Origin: an uncultured Oscillospiraceae bacterium
Lineage (GTDB): Bacteria > Bacillota > Clostridia > Oscillospirales > Oscillospiraceae
DNA: 64,000 nt
Assembly (NCBI GenBank): GCA_934590355.1
Contig: CAKTOX010000002.1
Coordinates: forward strand, 49,652-113,651
Reading direction: 5' to 3'
This document shows positions 32,241 through 40,031 of the stretch, piece by piece. The translations under genes were made by a program, and so were the position numbers. The notes under the pieces were generated by a model. The model was not told the origin of the DNA. It made no database searches and worked only from the letters and a program-made list of their open reading frames with translations. Within the stretch, counting starts at the first letter, position 1; the number at the start of each line of letters is the position of its first letter.

Positions 32241-32615
32241 ATGGAGCTTGCGATAGTCGGCTTGGTCATCGTGATCTTTGCCGTGTTCGTTATTAAGGGC
32301 TATATGAAAAAGCTCTCGTCCGGCTGCTGCGGAGCGGGAGGCGATGCGCAGGAGAAAATCAAAGTCGCGGATAAAAACAAGGTGCACTATCCCTACGCGG
32401 CGATGCTTCGCGTGGACGGTATGATGTGCGCCGCCTGCGAAACGAGAGTGGAAAATGCGCTCAATGCCATTGACGGCGTGTGGGCGAGCGCAGACAGCTC
32501 CGACGGCAGCGTCCGCGTTTTGATGAAGACTCCCGTCGACGAAAAGATCCTGCGCGCTGCCGTAAACGACCTCGGCGTCTACACGGTTATGAAATACGAG
32601 TGCTGCAAGGCGTAA
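32241..32615 (+). CDS. membrane-tethered heavy-metal-associated (HMA) protein
   Basis: The 124-residue protein begins with one membrane helix (about residues 4-20), then a short linker with a Cys pair (SSGCCGAGG, 29-30) reminiscent of FeoB-associated proteins, and ends in an HMA domain with the MMCAACETRVENAL motif (Cys 63 and Cys 66). This combination would hold a metallochaperone at the inner face of the membrane beside FeoB or an exporter. AAGGAG lies nine bases before ATG 32241. HMA domains usually bind Cu(I) or Zn(II); here the iron context leaves the metal open. Confidence 0.8.
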   Translation: MELAIVGLVIVIFAVFVIKGYMKKLSSGCCGAGGDAQEKIKVADKNKVHYPYAAMLRVDGMMCAACETRVENALNAIDGVWASADSSDGSVRVLMKTPVDEKILRAAVNDLGVYTVMKYECCKA

Positions 32616-32687
32616 ACGCTCACGAAAGCGGCGGATAAGACAGCCGTTTTGCCGCATAATAGAAACGACGAAAGGGCGTGAACACAA

Positions 32688-33218
32688 ATGAGCGATGAGA
32701 TGATAATCTCGCAGTGCGCACCGACGCTTGCGGGGCTGAAAACGGCGAATATGTTTTCTGCGGAATACAAAAGCCGCGAGGAGGTCGCGCAGCGGCTGCG
32801 CGCTTTGAATGCGACCTTCCTGCCGCGCGGACTGAGAATAGTGCCGATGCGGTATATGAAAAATCGCGTGCTGCTTTATCTCTATCGCCCGGAGCGGCTC
32901 AAATGCGATCTTGCCGACAGCGCCGCGCAGGACATTCTGCGCGAGAGCGGCTATCCGTGCGCGTGTGCGGAGAACTGCCTGTGCCGCCTGATAACGCGGC
33001 TGCGCGCCGAGGGGGAATTTCCCCACGAGGTCGGGCTCTTTCTCGGCTATCCGCCAGAGGATGTGCGCGGGTTTATCGAAAATCATGCCGCGGGCTGCAA
33101 GCTGATGGGCTGCTGGAAGGTTTACGGCGACGTTGACGCGGCAAAGGAAAGGTTTGCAAGCTTTGAGCGCTGCACCCGTGCGTGCATGGGCAAGGCGCTT
33201 GAGCAGATAATACAGTGA
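32688..33218 (+). CDS. DUF3793 family protein
   Basis: This 176-residue protein of unknown function matches the DUF3793 family: N-terminal APTLAGLKTANMFS, middle RVLLYLYRPERL, then the C-terminal HEVGLFLGYPPEDVRGFIE and CKLMGCWKVYGD. Several Cys residues (CACAENCLC and CKLMGC) could bind metal. It is followed after 13 bases by a flavodoxin gene and sits in the iron island; such pairs recur in Clostridia. The start has GGGCGTG rather than a strong site. A link with iron or heme handling is inference from context. Confidence 0.85.
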   Translation: MSDEMIISQCAPTLAGLKTANMFSAEYKSREEVAQRLRALNATFLPRGLRIVPMRYMKNRVLLYLYRPERLKCDLADSAAQDILRESGYPCACAENCLCRLITRLRAEGEFPHEVGLFLGYPPEDVRGFIENHAAGCKLMGCWKVYGDVDAAKERFASFERCTRACMGKALEQIIQ

Positions 33219-33231
33219 AAGGATGATAATA

Positions 33232-33633
33232 ATGAAAAAAGCTGTTGTATATTGGAGCGGCACGGGTAACACCGAGGCCATGGCAAAGGCAGTAGCCGAG
33301 GGCGCGGGCGCACCGCTTATAAGCGCCGCGGATTTCGGCGCAGCGCAGGCTGCGGAGCTTGACGGCATCGCCTTCGGCTGCCCCGCGATGGGTGCGGAGG
33401 CTCTCGAGGAGACCGAATTCGAGCCGATGTTCGAGAGCGTGAAGGGTTCCCTTGCGGGAAAAAGAGTCGCGCTTTTCGGCTCATACGGCTGGGGAGACGG
33501 AGACTGGATGCAGCTCTGGGAGGACGATTGCCGCGCGGCGGGGATCAGCCTCGTGTGCCCGAGCGTTATCTGTCAGGGCGAGCCGGATGCACAGGCTCTT
33601 GCAAAATGCAAGGCTCTCGGCGCGGCTCTGTAA
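33232..33633 (+). CDS. flavodoxin
   Basis: The 133-residue short-chain flavodoxin has the FMN phosphate loop YWSGTGNTEAMA (about residues 6-17) and the aromatic isoalloxazine loops GCPAMGAEALEE and FGSYGWGDGDW. Flavodoxins replace ferredoxin as electron carriers when iron is short, which fits its place after feo and DUF3793. ATG 33232 is eight bases from AAAGGA; the ATG at 33223 overlaps that site. No T-rich terminator is obvious right after the gene. Confidence 0.93.
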   Translation: MKKAVVYWSGTGNTEAMAKAVAEGAGAPLISAADFGAAQAAELDGIAFGCPAMGAEALEETEFEPMFESVKGSLAGKRVALFGSYGWGDGDWMQLWEDDCRAAGISLVCPSVICQGEPDAQALAKCKALGAAL

Positions 33634-33711
33634 ACAGTTTAGACACGCCGCAACATTCTGCTTAATCATGACGTTCGTGAAAATACTTCAATTATCTTGA
33701 ACAAAGTTTAA

Positions 33712-33739
33712 TTGAAAACTTAAAAGCAGGTGATATACT
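33712..33739 (+). promoter_or_regulatory. promoter of the thioesterase gene
   Basis: TTGAAA (33712-33717), a 16-bp spacer and TATACT (33734-33739) lie 34 bases before ATG 33774. Confidence 0.65.
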
Positions 33740-33773
33740 GAAATATGTATAACTTGTTTGAGGAGGGAATACC

Positions 33774-34520
33774 ATGACAAGTACCCCTAAGTTTTCATTT
33801 AATATCGCCATCACGCCGGATATGTGCGGCAAGGAGCCGAAGATGAAGCCGACGACGGCGTTCACGATGTTTCAGAATGCCGCGGCGTTTCACGCGGAGG
33901 ATATCGGCAACGGTACCGCCGCTTTGGCAAAGCGTAACTGCTACTGGGTCGCAACGCACACGAGGATAGACTTCATTAACGAGGCGAGGCTCCTGGACGA
34001 GGTAACGGTCACGACTTGGGCAAAGGAATGCAAGCCCAATGCCGTGCGCGGCTACCGCGGCTACGATATACGCTGCGGCGAAAAGCTCATCGCCGAGGGC
34101 CTTACGGAGTGGGTCGTCCTCAATCGCGACACGGGCTTTGTACGCTTTTCCGAGTTCGGCTTCCCCGATGATTTCGAGTTTTATAACGAGCTGCCCTGCG
34201 GCGGCAAGCTCAGCCGCTTCAAGGACGAGTTCGACGATTCCGAGGAGATGTTTACATACATCGTGCGCTCGGAGAGCATTGATATCGGCCGACATATGAA
34301 TAACGTCGCCTATGTGCGCGTGTTCCTCGACTGCTTCACAGCGGACGAGCTTGCGCAGCTCCCCATAAGGAGCATGGAGATGCGCTATGTCACCGCCTGC
34401 ATGGAGGGCGAGGAGCTTAAAATCTACAAGAAAAAGGTCGATGGCGGCTGGCAGCTCGGCGCCCGCCGTGAGGACGGCAAATGCGCCTGCTTCGGCTTCC
34501 TCGCCGTTAACGAGGGCTAA
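33774..34520 (+). CDS. acyl-ACP thioesterase
   Basis: The 248-residue double-hotdog protein belongs to the acyl-ACP thioesterase family (PF01643 type), which releases free fatty acids from acyl carrier protein. The first hotdog has WVATHTRIDFINEARLLDEV and TWAKECKPNAVRGY; the second has SESIDIGRHMNNVAYVRVFLD, where Asp, Asn and His (IGRHMNN) are the catalytic residues. GAGGAGGGAA precedes ATG 33774. It is monocistronic with a terminator at 34590. Confidence 0.92.
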   Translation: MTSTPKFSFNIAITPDMCGKEPKMKPTTAFTMFQNAAAFHAEDIGNGTAALAKRNCYWVATHTRIDFINEARLLDEVTVTTWAKECKPNAVRGYRGYDIRCGEKLIAEGLTEWVVLNRDTGFVRFSEFGFPDDFEFYNELPCGGKLSRFKDEFDDSEEMFTYIVRSESIDIGRHMNNVAYVRVFLDCFTADELAQLPIRSMEMRYVTACMEGEELKIYKKKVDGGWQLGARREDGKCACFGFLAVNEG

Positions 34521-34589
34521 GCCGAGCATATCCCTATTCTATAATTCAATAACACCTCTTACACCTCTTTATTTTTGCCAACTATGCGG

Positions 34590-34626
34590 AAACTGCCTCA
34601 CGTCGTTACGGCGCGAGGCAGTTTTT
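34590..34626. terminator. terminator between convergent thioesterase and HdeD-like genes
   Basis: AAACTGCCTCACG pairs with CGCGAGGCAGTTT around a short loop with T-run. The core (GCGCGAGGCA) is shared with the hairpins of the repeat at 27728. Confidence 0.78.
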
Positions 34627-34644
34627 GTGTTATGCGGTTGTGCC

Positions 34645-35178
34645 CTATATGTCGGCTTTTACAGCAATGAGAGTGCACGCGACGATGCTCAGCCCCTCGA
34701 GGATGAACGCGACGCCGAGGGTTATCGCAAACGCGACTGTGCTCACCACGGGGTCAAGCAGCCCTATGATGCCGAGCGTGAGCAGCACGATGCCCAGTGC
34801 GAGCACCCAGCCCCACGCCCTTACGCCAAACACGCGAAGGTCAAAGGCGCTGACAAATCTCGTGACGCCCGTGAACAGCAGCCACAGCGTGAACAGCAGC
34901 GGCAGCGAGACCATCGTGAACCAGCGGTTAAACAGCAGCAGCAGCGACAGCAGCACCGTCAGCACGCCGTCAAGCAGCAGCCAGCCCGCGCCGAACACGA
35001 GCCCTCCGCCGACGGAGAACAGAACTATCTCGACAATGCCCGCGCACAGCATGAACACGCCGAGGATCACTCCCGCCGAGACCACCGCAGCCTGCTTGTT
35101 GCACAGGCAGAAAATGCCCGCCGCTATCAGCAGCACGCCCGCGAGGATACTCAAGGTGCGCATTGTTGTCTTGTTCAT
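34645..35178 (-). CDS. HdeD/DUF308 family membrane protein
   Basis: The 177-residue protein has six membrane helices in three pairs, the pattern of HdeD-like proteins (LAGVLLIAAGIFCL; GVILGVFMLCAGIVEI; LDGVLTVLLSLLLL; LGIVLLTLGIIGLL). HdeD is linked to acid resistance in enterobacteria, but the family is broad and the function here is unknown. The start at 35178 has GGAAGGA eight bases upstream. Confidence 0.85.
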   Translation of the reverse strand: MNKTTMRTLSILAGVLLIAAGIFCLCNKQAAVVSAGVILGVFMLCAGIVEIVLFSVGGGLVFGAGWLLLDGVLTVLLSLLLLFNRWFTMVSLPLLFTLWLLFTGVTRFVSAFDLRVFGVRAWGWVLALGIVLLTLGIIGLLDPVVSTVAFAITLGVAFILEGLSIVACTLIAVKADI

Positions 35179-35282
35179 AAAACATCCTTCCTTTATGTTG
35201 ATTTTACTTGGATTATAGTCCTCCGAGGCAGTGTTTTCAAGGCTTTTCGGCCGATTTCTTTCGCCCTTAATGCGGAGGATTA

Positions 35283-35447
35283 AGTCAGCAGTCCGTCACC
35301 GTGTCCACGCAGTAGAATCTATTTCCATTGTCGGTAACGAACTGCCTCAACGGCAGTTGTCGAGCTACCGCAATAAAGATTGACTCCATTGTCGGTAACG
35401 CATCGCCTCAACGGCAGTTGACGCATCGCCTCAACGACAGTTGTTGC
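35283..35447. repeat. repeat-family fragment with direct and inverted modules
   Basis: CCATTGTCGGTAACG occurs twice (about 35326 and 35387). CGCCTCAACGGCAGTTG or close variants occur three times (about 35345, 35405 and 35428). GAGCTACCGCAATAAAG (about 35363) is an inverted module of the 3257 family. The right end encodes the final four codons and stop of the regulator gene that follows on the minus strand. Confidence 0.65.
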
Positions 35448-36201
35448 GGCGGTGCTCGGAGGGGAGACGGCCGTAGGTCTTGCGGAATTCCGCAGCGAAT
35501 TTGCTCTGGCTCTCATAGCCGACGCGCTCGGCTATCTCGGCGATGCTGAGATCGGTCTCGCTCAGAAGCCGCGCGGCAAGCTCCATGCGGTGCTCCTTTA
35601 TGTGCGCCGCGAGCGATTTCCCGTATACGCCCTTGAACATCTCCTTGAGCGATGACGGATTTATCAGAAAGCGCCGCGACAGCTCATCTATCGTAAAGCG
35701 CCGGTCGAGATTTTCCGTCAGCAGATCGTGCACCTGCCGTATCGTTTCAAGCTGCTGCGGAGAGTATTTTCCCTCGCCGCCGATGCCGGAGTCAAGCTCC
35801 GGCAGCTCCGGCACGCTGGAAATGTCGCCGGTGCTGTCCTCGGGGCAGGCGATCTGCATCGTCTTTTCCATCGCACCGTGCAGCAGACGCACCTGCTCGG
35901 TCGCGGCGGCACGGTAATAGACCTCTTTTCCGTCGCGGCGGCTCTCGATAAGCCCCGCTGCGCGAAGCTGCCTGAGGTGATGCGAAACGGCGGGACTGGT
36001 CATTCCCGTCAGAAAGGATATGTTCACAACACACTCCGAGCAGTGGCACAAAAGCCAGAATATGCGCACTCTGCTCGGATCGGCAAGCAGCTTAAATACG
36101 TCCGCGACCGTGCGGAAGCTCTCCGTTTTTTCCATGTTCTCGCGCAGCTGCCCGCTTATTCCCTCGCTATGGTCGTGCGGCAGCTTTTTCTCGTTTTCCA
36201 T
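35431..36201 (-). CDS. ArsR-AraC fusion transcriptional regulator
   Basis: The 256-residue protein joins two DNA-binding parts. Residues about 25-115 form an ArsR-type winged helix (VFKLLADPSRVRIFWLL; SPAVSHHLRQLRAAGLI) with Cys 52, 54 and 57 at the site where ArsR/SmtB sensors bind metal. Residues about 150-250 form an AraC-type pair of HTHs (FTIDELSRRFLINPSSLKEMF; SIAEIAERVGYESQSKFAAEFR). An HDHSEG stretch near the N terminus may add ligands. The start at 36201 has GGAGC. It is divergent from the HMA and P1B ATPase genes, its likely targets. The last residues (NNCR) come from repeat DNA. Confidence 0.9.
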   Translation of the reverse strand: MENEKKLPHDHSEGISGQLRENMEKTESFRTVADVFKLLADPSRVRIFWLLCHCSECVVNISFLTGMTSPAVSHHLRQLRAAGLIESRRDGKEVYYRAAATEQVRLLHGAMEKTMQIACPEDSTGDISSVPELPELDSGIGGEGKYSPQQLETIRQVHDLLTENLDRRFTIDELSRRFLINPSSLKEMFKGVYGKSLAAHIKEHRMELAARLLSETDLSIAEIAERVGYESQSKFAAEFRKTYGRLPSEHRRNNCR

Positions 36202-36351
36202 ATCGTTGCTCCATTCGGAAGTGATTTTAGCCCATTCGGAAGAATAGGAGCTGTAAGCGTTGACTTTTCGATGCATACTGATTATACTGCGATCATAACG
36301 ATTAAGCAATCATTTAATTGTTCAAAATTATAAACGACGAGGAGAATTACT

Positions 36352-36570
36352 ATGAAAAAGACCTACAAGATCGAAGTTGACTGCGCAAACTGCGCCAATC
36401 TCATGGAGGACGCCGCGTCTAAGACCGAGGGCGTTGCGGCCGCTGCCGTGAACTTTATGACCCAGAAGATGACCGTTGAGTTTGCCGAGGGCGCGGACGT
36501 TAACGAGGTCATGAAGAACGTCGTCAAAAACTGCAAGAAGGTCGAGGACGACTGCGAGATATATCTCTGA
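36352..36570 (+). CDS. free-standing HMA metal-binding protein
   Basis: The 72-residue protein is one HMA domain, with the Cys pair in DCANCANLMEDAA (about residues 10-22) and the usual beta-alpha-beta-beta-alpha-beta order. An acidic C terminus (VEDDCEIYL) adds a further Cys. GAGGAG precedes ATG 36352. It lies 46 bases before the P1B ATPase, which has no HMA domain of its own, so it likely delivers metal to that pump. Zn(II), Cd(II) or Pb(II) is expected. Confidence 0.9.
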   Translation: MKKTYKIEVDCANCANLMEDAASKTEGVAAAAVNFMTQKMTVEFAEGADVNEVMKNVVKNCKKVEDDCEIYL

Positions 36571-36616
36571 GCCGCGGCTCGGATTTTGGGAAAAAACGCT
36601 GTAAGGACTGAGGACT

Positions 36617-38503
36617 ATGAACAAAAAGCAGAAAAAGGTACTTGTGCGGATAATCATAGCGGCGCTTATTTTGGTGGGGCTCAACCTGCTGCCGATACAC
36701 GGCGTGCCGGCGATGCTGCTCTACCTTGCGGCGTATTTCGTCATCGGCTATGACATTCTGCGCAAGGCGGGCAAGGGTATTTTAAACGGCCATGTTTTCG
36801 ATGAGAACTTCCTCATGGCGGTCGCCACGGTGGGCGCCATCGTGCTCGCCCTGATCGAAAAAAGCGGCGACTTCAACGAGGCCGTGTTCGTCATGCTCTT
36901 TTATCAGATAGGCGAGCTTTTCCAGAGCTATGCCGTCGGTAAGAGCCGCCGCGACATAACGGCGCTCATGGATATCCGCCCGGACTATGCCAACGTTGAG
37001 CGCGACGGCAAGCTCGAGCAGGTCGATCCCGACGAGGTCGAAACGGGCAGCATAATTATCGTCCAGCCCGGCGAAAAGGTGCCCATTGACGGCGTCGTAG
37101 TTGAGGGCGAATCGACGATAAATACGAGCGCACTCACGGGCGAGAGCCTCCCGCGCGACATTACCGCGGGCGAGGAGATAATAAGCGGCTGCATAAATAT
37201 GACGGGCGTCCTGAAGGTCAGGACCACGAAGCCCTTCGGCGAATCGACGGTGTCGAAAATACTCGAGCTGGTCGAAAATTCGGGTATGCGCAAGTCGCGC
37301 TCGGAGCAGTTTATTTCTCGCTTTGCGAGGGTGTATACCCCCATCGTGTGCTACAGCGCGCTTGCTCTCGCGCTGCTGCCGCCGCTGGTGAGAGCGCTGT
37401 TCATGGGTCTGGGCGGCGAATGGACGGTCTGGCTCTACCGCGCACTTGCGTTTTTGATCGTCAGCTGCCCCTGCGCGCTCGTCATCAGCATCCCGCTCAG
37501 CTTTTTTGCCGGCTTGGGCGGAGCAAGCCGCGAGGGCGTGCTCGTGAAGGGCTCGAACTTTCTTGAGGCGCTGTCGCAGACGAAAACCGTCGTGTTCGAT
37601 AAGACCGGCACGCTCACAAAGGGCGTTTTCGAGGTCAGCGGCATACACCACTGCCCGATAGAGGACGAAAAGCTCCTCGAGTTTGCGGCGCTTGCCGAGT
37701 GTGCCTCGTCCCACCCGATAAGCAAGAGCCTTCGCGCCGCCTACGGCAAGGAGGTCGATCGCAGCCGCGTTTCCGACATTGAGGAGATAAGCGGCAGCGG
37801 CGTGACGGCTGTGGTAGACGGGCATAAGATCGCCGCCGGAAATGACCGCCTCATGCGCACGCTCGGCATTGAATACACCGACTGCCGCAGCGCGGGCACC
37901 ATCATTCACGTCGCCATCGACGGCAGGTATTCCGGCCATATCGTCATTTCCGACGTGGTAAAGCCCAGCTCGAAGCAGGCCGTCGCGGAGCTTAAAAGGG
38001 CGGGCGTCGAAAAGACCGTCATGCTCACGGGCGACTCAAGCTCCGTTGCCGATAAGGTCGCGGCGCAGCTCGGCATCGACGAGGTGCACAGCCGGCTCCT
38101 GCCTGCCGATAAGGTCGAGCGGGTGGAGCAGCTTCTCGCCGTACAGAGCGGCAAGGCGAAGCTCGCCTTCGTCGGCGACGGCATAAACGACGCGCCCGTG
38201 CTCTCGCGCGCGGACATCGGCATCGCAATGGGCGCGATGGGCTCGGATGCGGCGATCGAGGCCGCCGACGTCGTTCTCATGGACGACGATCCGATGAAAA
38301 TATCCAAGGCGATCAAAATCTCGCGCAAGTGCATCCGCATCGTGTATGAGAATATCGTCTTTGCCCTCGGCGTCAAGTTTGCCTGCCTGCTTCTGGTGGC
38401 GCTCGGCGTCGCGGCAATGGGCGCGGCGATTTTTGCCGATGTCGGCGTTATGGTCATCGCGGTCTTGAACGCAATGCGTGCCCTGCGCGTGCAAAAGCTC
38501 TGA
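36617..38503 (+). CDS. P1B-type heavy-metal exporting ATPase (ZntA/CadA-like)
   Basis: The 628-residue pump starts directly with membrane helices and lacks an N-terminal HMA domain. Key motifs: TGES (174-177, actuator), SCPCAL (Cys 284 and 286, transport site), DKTGTLT (Asp 328, phosphorylated), SSHP (His-Pro 366-367) and GDGINDAPVLSRADIG. The CPC motif with FADVGVMVIAVLNAMR in the last helix fits the Zn/Cd/Pb subgroup. The free HMA protein upstream is the probable partner, and the divergent ArsR-AraC fusion the probable regulator. A terminator follows. Confidence 0.93.
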   Translation: MNKKQKKVLVRIIIAALILVGLNLLPIHGVPAMLLYLAAYFVIGYDILRKAGKGILNGHVFDENFLMAVATVGAIVLALIEKSGDFNEAVFVMLFYQIGELFQSYAVGKSRRDITALMDIRPDYANVERDGKLEQVDPDEVETGSIIIVQPGEKVPIDGVVVEGESTINTSALTGESLPRDITAGEEIISGCINMTGVLKVRTTKPFGESTVSKILELVENSGMRKSRSEQFISRFARVYTPIVCYSALALALLPPLVRALFMGLGGEWTVWLYRALAFLIVSCPCALVISIPLSFFAGLGGASREGVLVKGSNFLEALSQTKTVVFDKTGTLTKGVFEVSGIHHCPIEDEKLLEFAALAECASSHPISKSLRAAYGKEVDRSRVSDIEEISGSGVTAVVDGHKIAAGNDRLMRTLGIEYTDCRSAGTIIHVAIDGRYSGHIVISDVVKPSSKQAVAELKRAGVEKTVMLTGDSSSVADKVAAQLGIDEVHSRLLPADKVERVEQLLAVQSGKAKLAFVGDGINDAPVLSRADIGIAMGAMGSDAAIEAADVVLMDDDPMKISKAIKISRKCIRIVYENIVFALGVKFACLLLVALGVAAMGAAIFADVGVMVIAVLNAMRALRVQKL

Positions 38504-38514
38504 TAAATGAACAA

Positions 38515-38553
38515 AAAACGGCTCCGTCTTATTTTCAAGACGGGGTCGTTTTT
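38515..38553. terminator. terminator between convergent ATPase and LysR genes
   Basis: AAAACGGCTCCGTCTT pairs with AAGACGGGGTCGTTTT around ATTTTC, with T-rich flanks on both strands. Confidence 0.78.
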
Positions 38554-38568
38554 CGTATGCGTATTAAA

Positions 38569-39522
38569 TTACAGGAAGGGCGTATCCTTCGGTGGCGTGT
38601 ATTCGTACTTTAGAATCTCACTGAAATCGGGGTCGTCGGCGGTGGTGTCCTCGGTGTCGCGCACAAAGTTTATAAACTCCGTCATAAGCTCGCTCGGCTC
38701 GCGGTTTTTATGCCGCACGAGCACGTATTCTATCTGCCGCGCGGGCTCGGTGATGACCTTCGTGACGAGCAGGTCGTTCGGCGTGTAGGTCGTACGCGGG
38801 AAGATGGCAATGCCGATGTCAAGCTCGGCAAGCGCGACGGCGTCGATGTAGTTTGACATGGTGCAGAAGATGCTCGGCTCCTTGCCGACCTCGGTGAACC
38901 ACGAGCGTATCGCGTCGATGCGCGACGGGCGGCTGGGGATTATGAGCGGCTTTCCGGCGAGCTTTTCGAGCGATATCGAGTCGCCTTCCTCGGCGGCGAG
39001 CGGGTTTGAGCGCGACATTATTGCTACCCACGGCCCTCTCCCGACGGCAAAGCCCTCAAGGTGCTCCGTATCATAGGGCGCCGCGATGACCGCAAGGTCG
39101 ACCAGCCCCTGGCGCATACGCTCGAGCACGTCGTCGCTGCTGCCGTTCCAAAGGCTGTACCTCACGGCGGGGTACTCCTCCTTGAAGCCGGCGATCCAGC
39201 GCGCGGTCAGAAACGGTGCGCGCCCCTCGACCATGCCGATGTTTATCGTGCCGCTCATGCCGCCGCTCATGCTCATGACCTCGTGGCGGGTCTTTTCCGC
39301 CATGTCGAGAATTTGCACGGCGCGTTGGAAAAGCAGCTTTCCCGCATCCGTGAGCTGAAGCTGTCTTTTGCCGCGGATGAACAGCTTGATGCCCAGCTCA
39401 TCCTCGAGAGCCTTCATCTGGTTGCTCAGCGGCGGCTGACTCATGCAGAGCCTCTCGGCGGCGTGCGTGATGTTCAGCTCCTCCGCCACGACCGAGAAAT
39501 ATTTAAGCGTTCTCAGATCCAT
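38569..39522 (-). CDS. LysR family transcriptional regulator
   Basis: The 317-residue protein has an N-terminal HTH (LKYFSVVAEELNITHAAERL, then SQPPLSNQMKALEDELG) and a periplasmic-binding-like effector domain. The start at 39522 (MDLRTLKYF) is 11 bases from AGGAG; the TTG three codons upstream is too close. It is divergent from the T-box leader of asnB, but a direct role there is not implied. Effector unknown. Confidence 0.9.
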   Translation of the reverse strand: MDLRTLKYFSVVAEELNITHAAERLCMSQPPLSNQMKALEDELGIKLFIRGKRQLQLTDAGKLLFQRAVQILDMAEKTRHEVMSMSGGMSGTINIGMVEGRAPFLTARWIAGFKEEYPAVRYSLWNGSSDDVLERMRQGLVDLAVIAAPYDTEHLEGFAVGRGPWVAIMSRSNPLAAEEGDSISLEKLAGKPLIIPSRPSRIDAIRSWFTEVGKEPSIFCTMSNYIDAVALAELDIGIAIFPRTTYTPNDLLVTKVITEPARQIEYVLVRHKNREPSELMTEFINFVRDTEDTTADDPDFSEILKYEYTPPKDTPFL

Positions 39523-39669
39523 TTGGTTCAATACTCCTGTTTGACTCTTTTCGACATTATCATATCAGAAAAATATGATAGCCGCAATGGTATTTGTATT
39601 TTTATTGCAAAAAACATTGTGTTAATATACGAACAAGATTTGTTGTGATCATTTGCTCTCTCATCTGTG

Positions 39670-39713
39670 AAAACCGAAATCTGCCGCACGCTCTGCGGCA
39701 GACTTTGGTTTTT
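39670..39713. terminator. orphan terminator-like hairpin upstream of the T-box
   Basis: TCTGCCGCA (39680-39688) pairs with TGCGGCAGA (39694-39702), extended by AAA/TTT, and a run of T residues follows (39709-39713). It lies about 30 bases before T-box stem I. A transcript from the AT-rich region near 39605-39640 would end here, giving a short RNA. Confidence 0.55.
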
Positions 39714-39739
39714 ATAGAGCTCACGGCGGATCGTGAAAC

Positions 39740-40015
39740 AAAATAACGCAAATGCGATGACGAAGACAAGTAGCTCATATGCTTGGCGGCAGCGAGTCGG
39801 GGACAGTGCGAGCCCGACGCCGGAGGATGAGTGAATAACACTTTATCAGCAGCGATCTGAACGGCGCAGGCCCAGTAGGAAAGACGCGGAGTGCGGCGTT
39901 AAGGCACGAGGGCTTGTCTGAGCCCGTAAAAGTGATTGCTTCGGCAATAAATTAGGTGGCACCGCGGATTTGCAGCTATTCGTCCTAAAATTTAGGGATA
40001 GCTGCCCAAAAAATT
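39740..40015 (+). promoter_or_regulatory. T-box leader, asparagine type
   Basis: Stem I starts with GATGACGAAGACAAGTAG (K-turn and S-turn AGTA), has the distal loop GACAGTGCGAGCCCGACG, and returns with ATGAGTGAATAACACTTT. The S-turn GAA is followed by one base, then AAC (39836-39838) and A; by alignment with known leaders AAC (Asn) is the specifier. The T-box sequence AGGTGGCACCGCGG (39954-39967) can pair through TTAGG with TCCTAA (39983-39988). A competing hairpin GCAGCTAT/ATAGCTGC (39972-40005) follows, but without a T-run. It precedes asnB, which fits uncharged tRNA-Asn control. Confidence 0.88.
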
Positions 40016-40031
40016 CGGAGGTGCATTTTTT

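Noticed and set aside
35320..35450. Short direct repeats considered as a CRISPR array
   Set aside because: Units are irregular in spacing, spacers are themselves repetitive, and no cas genes are present.
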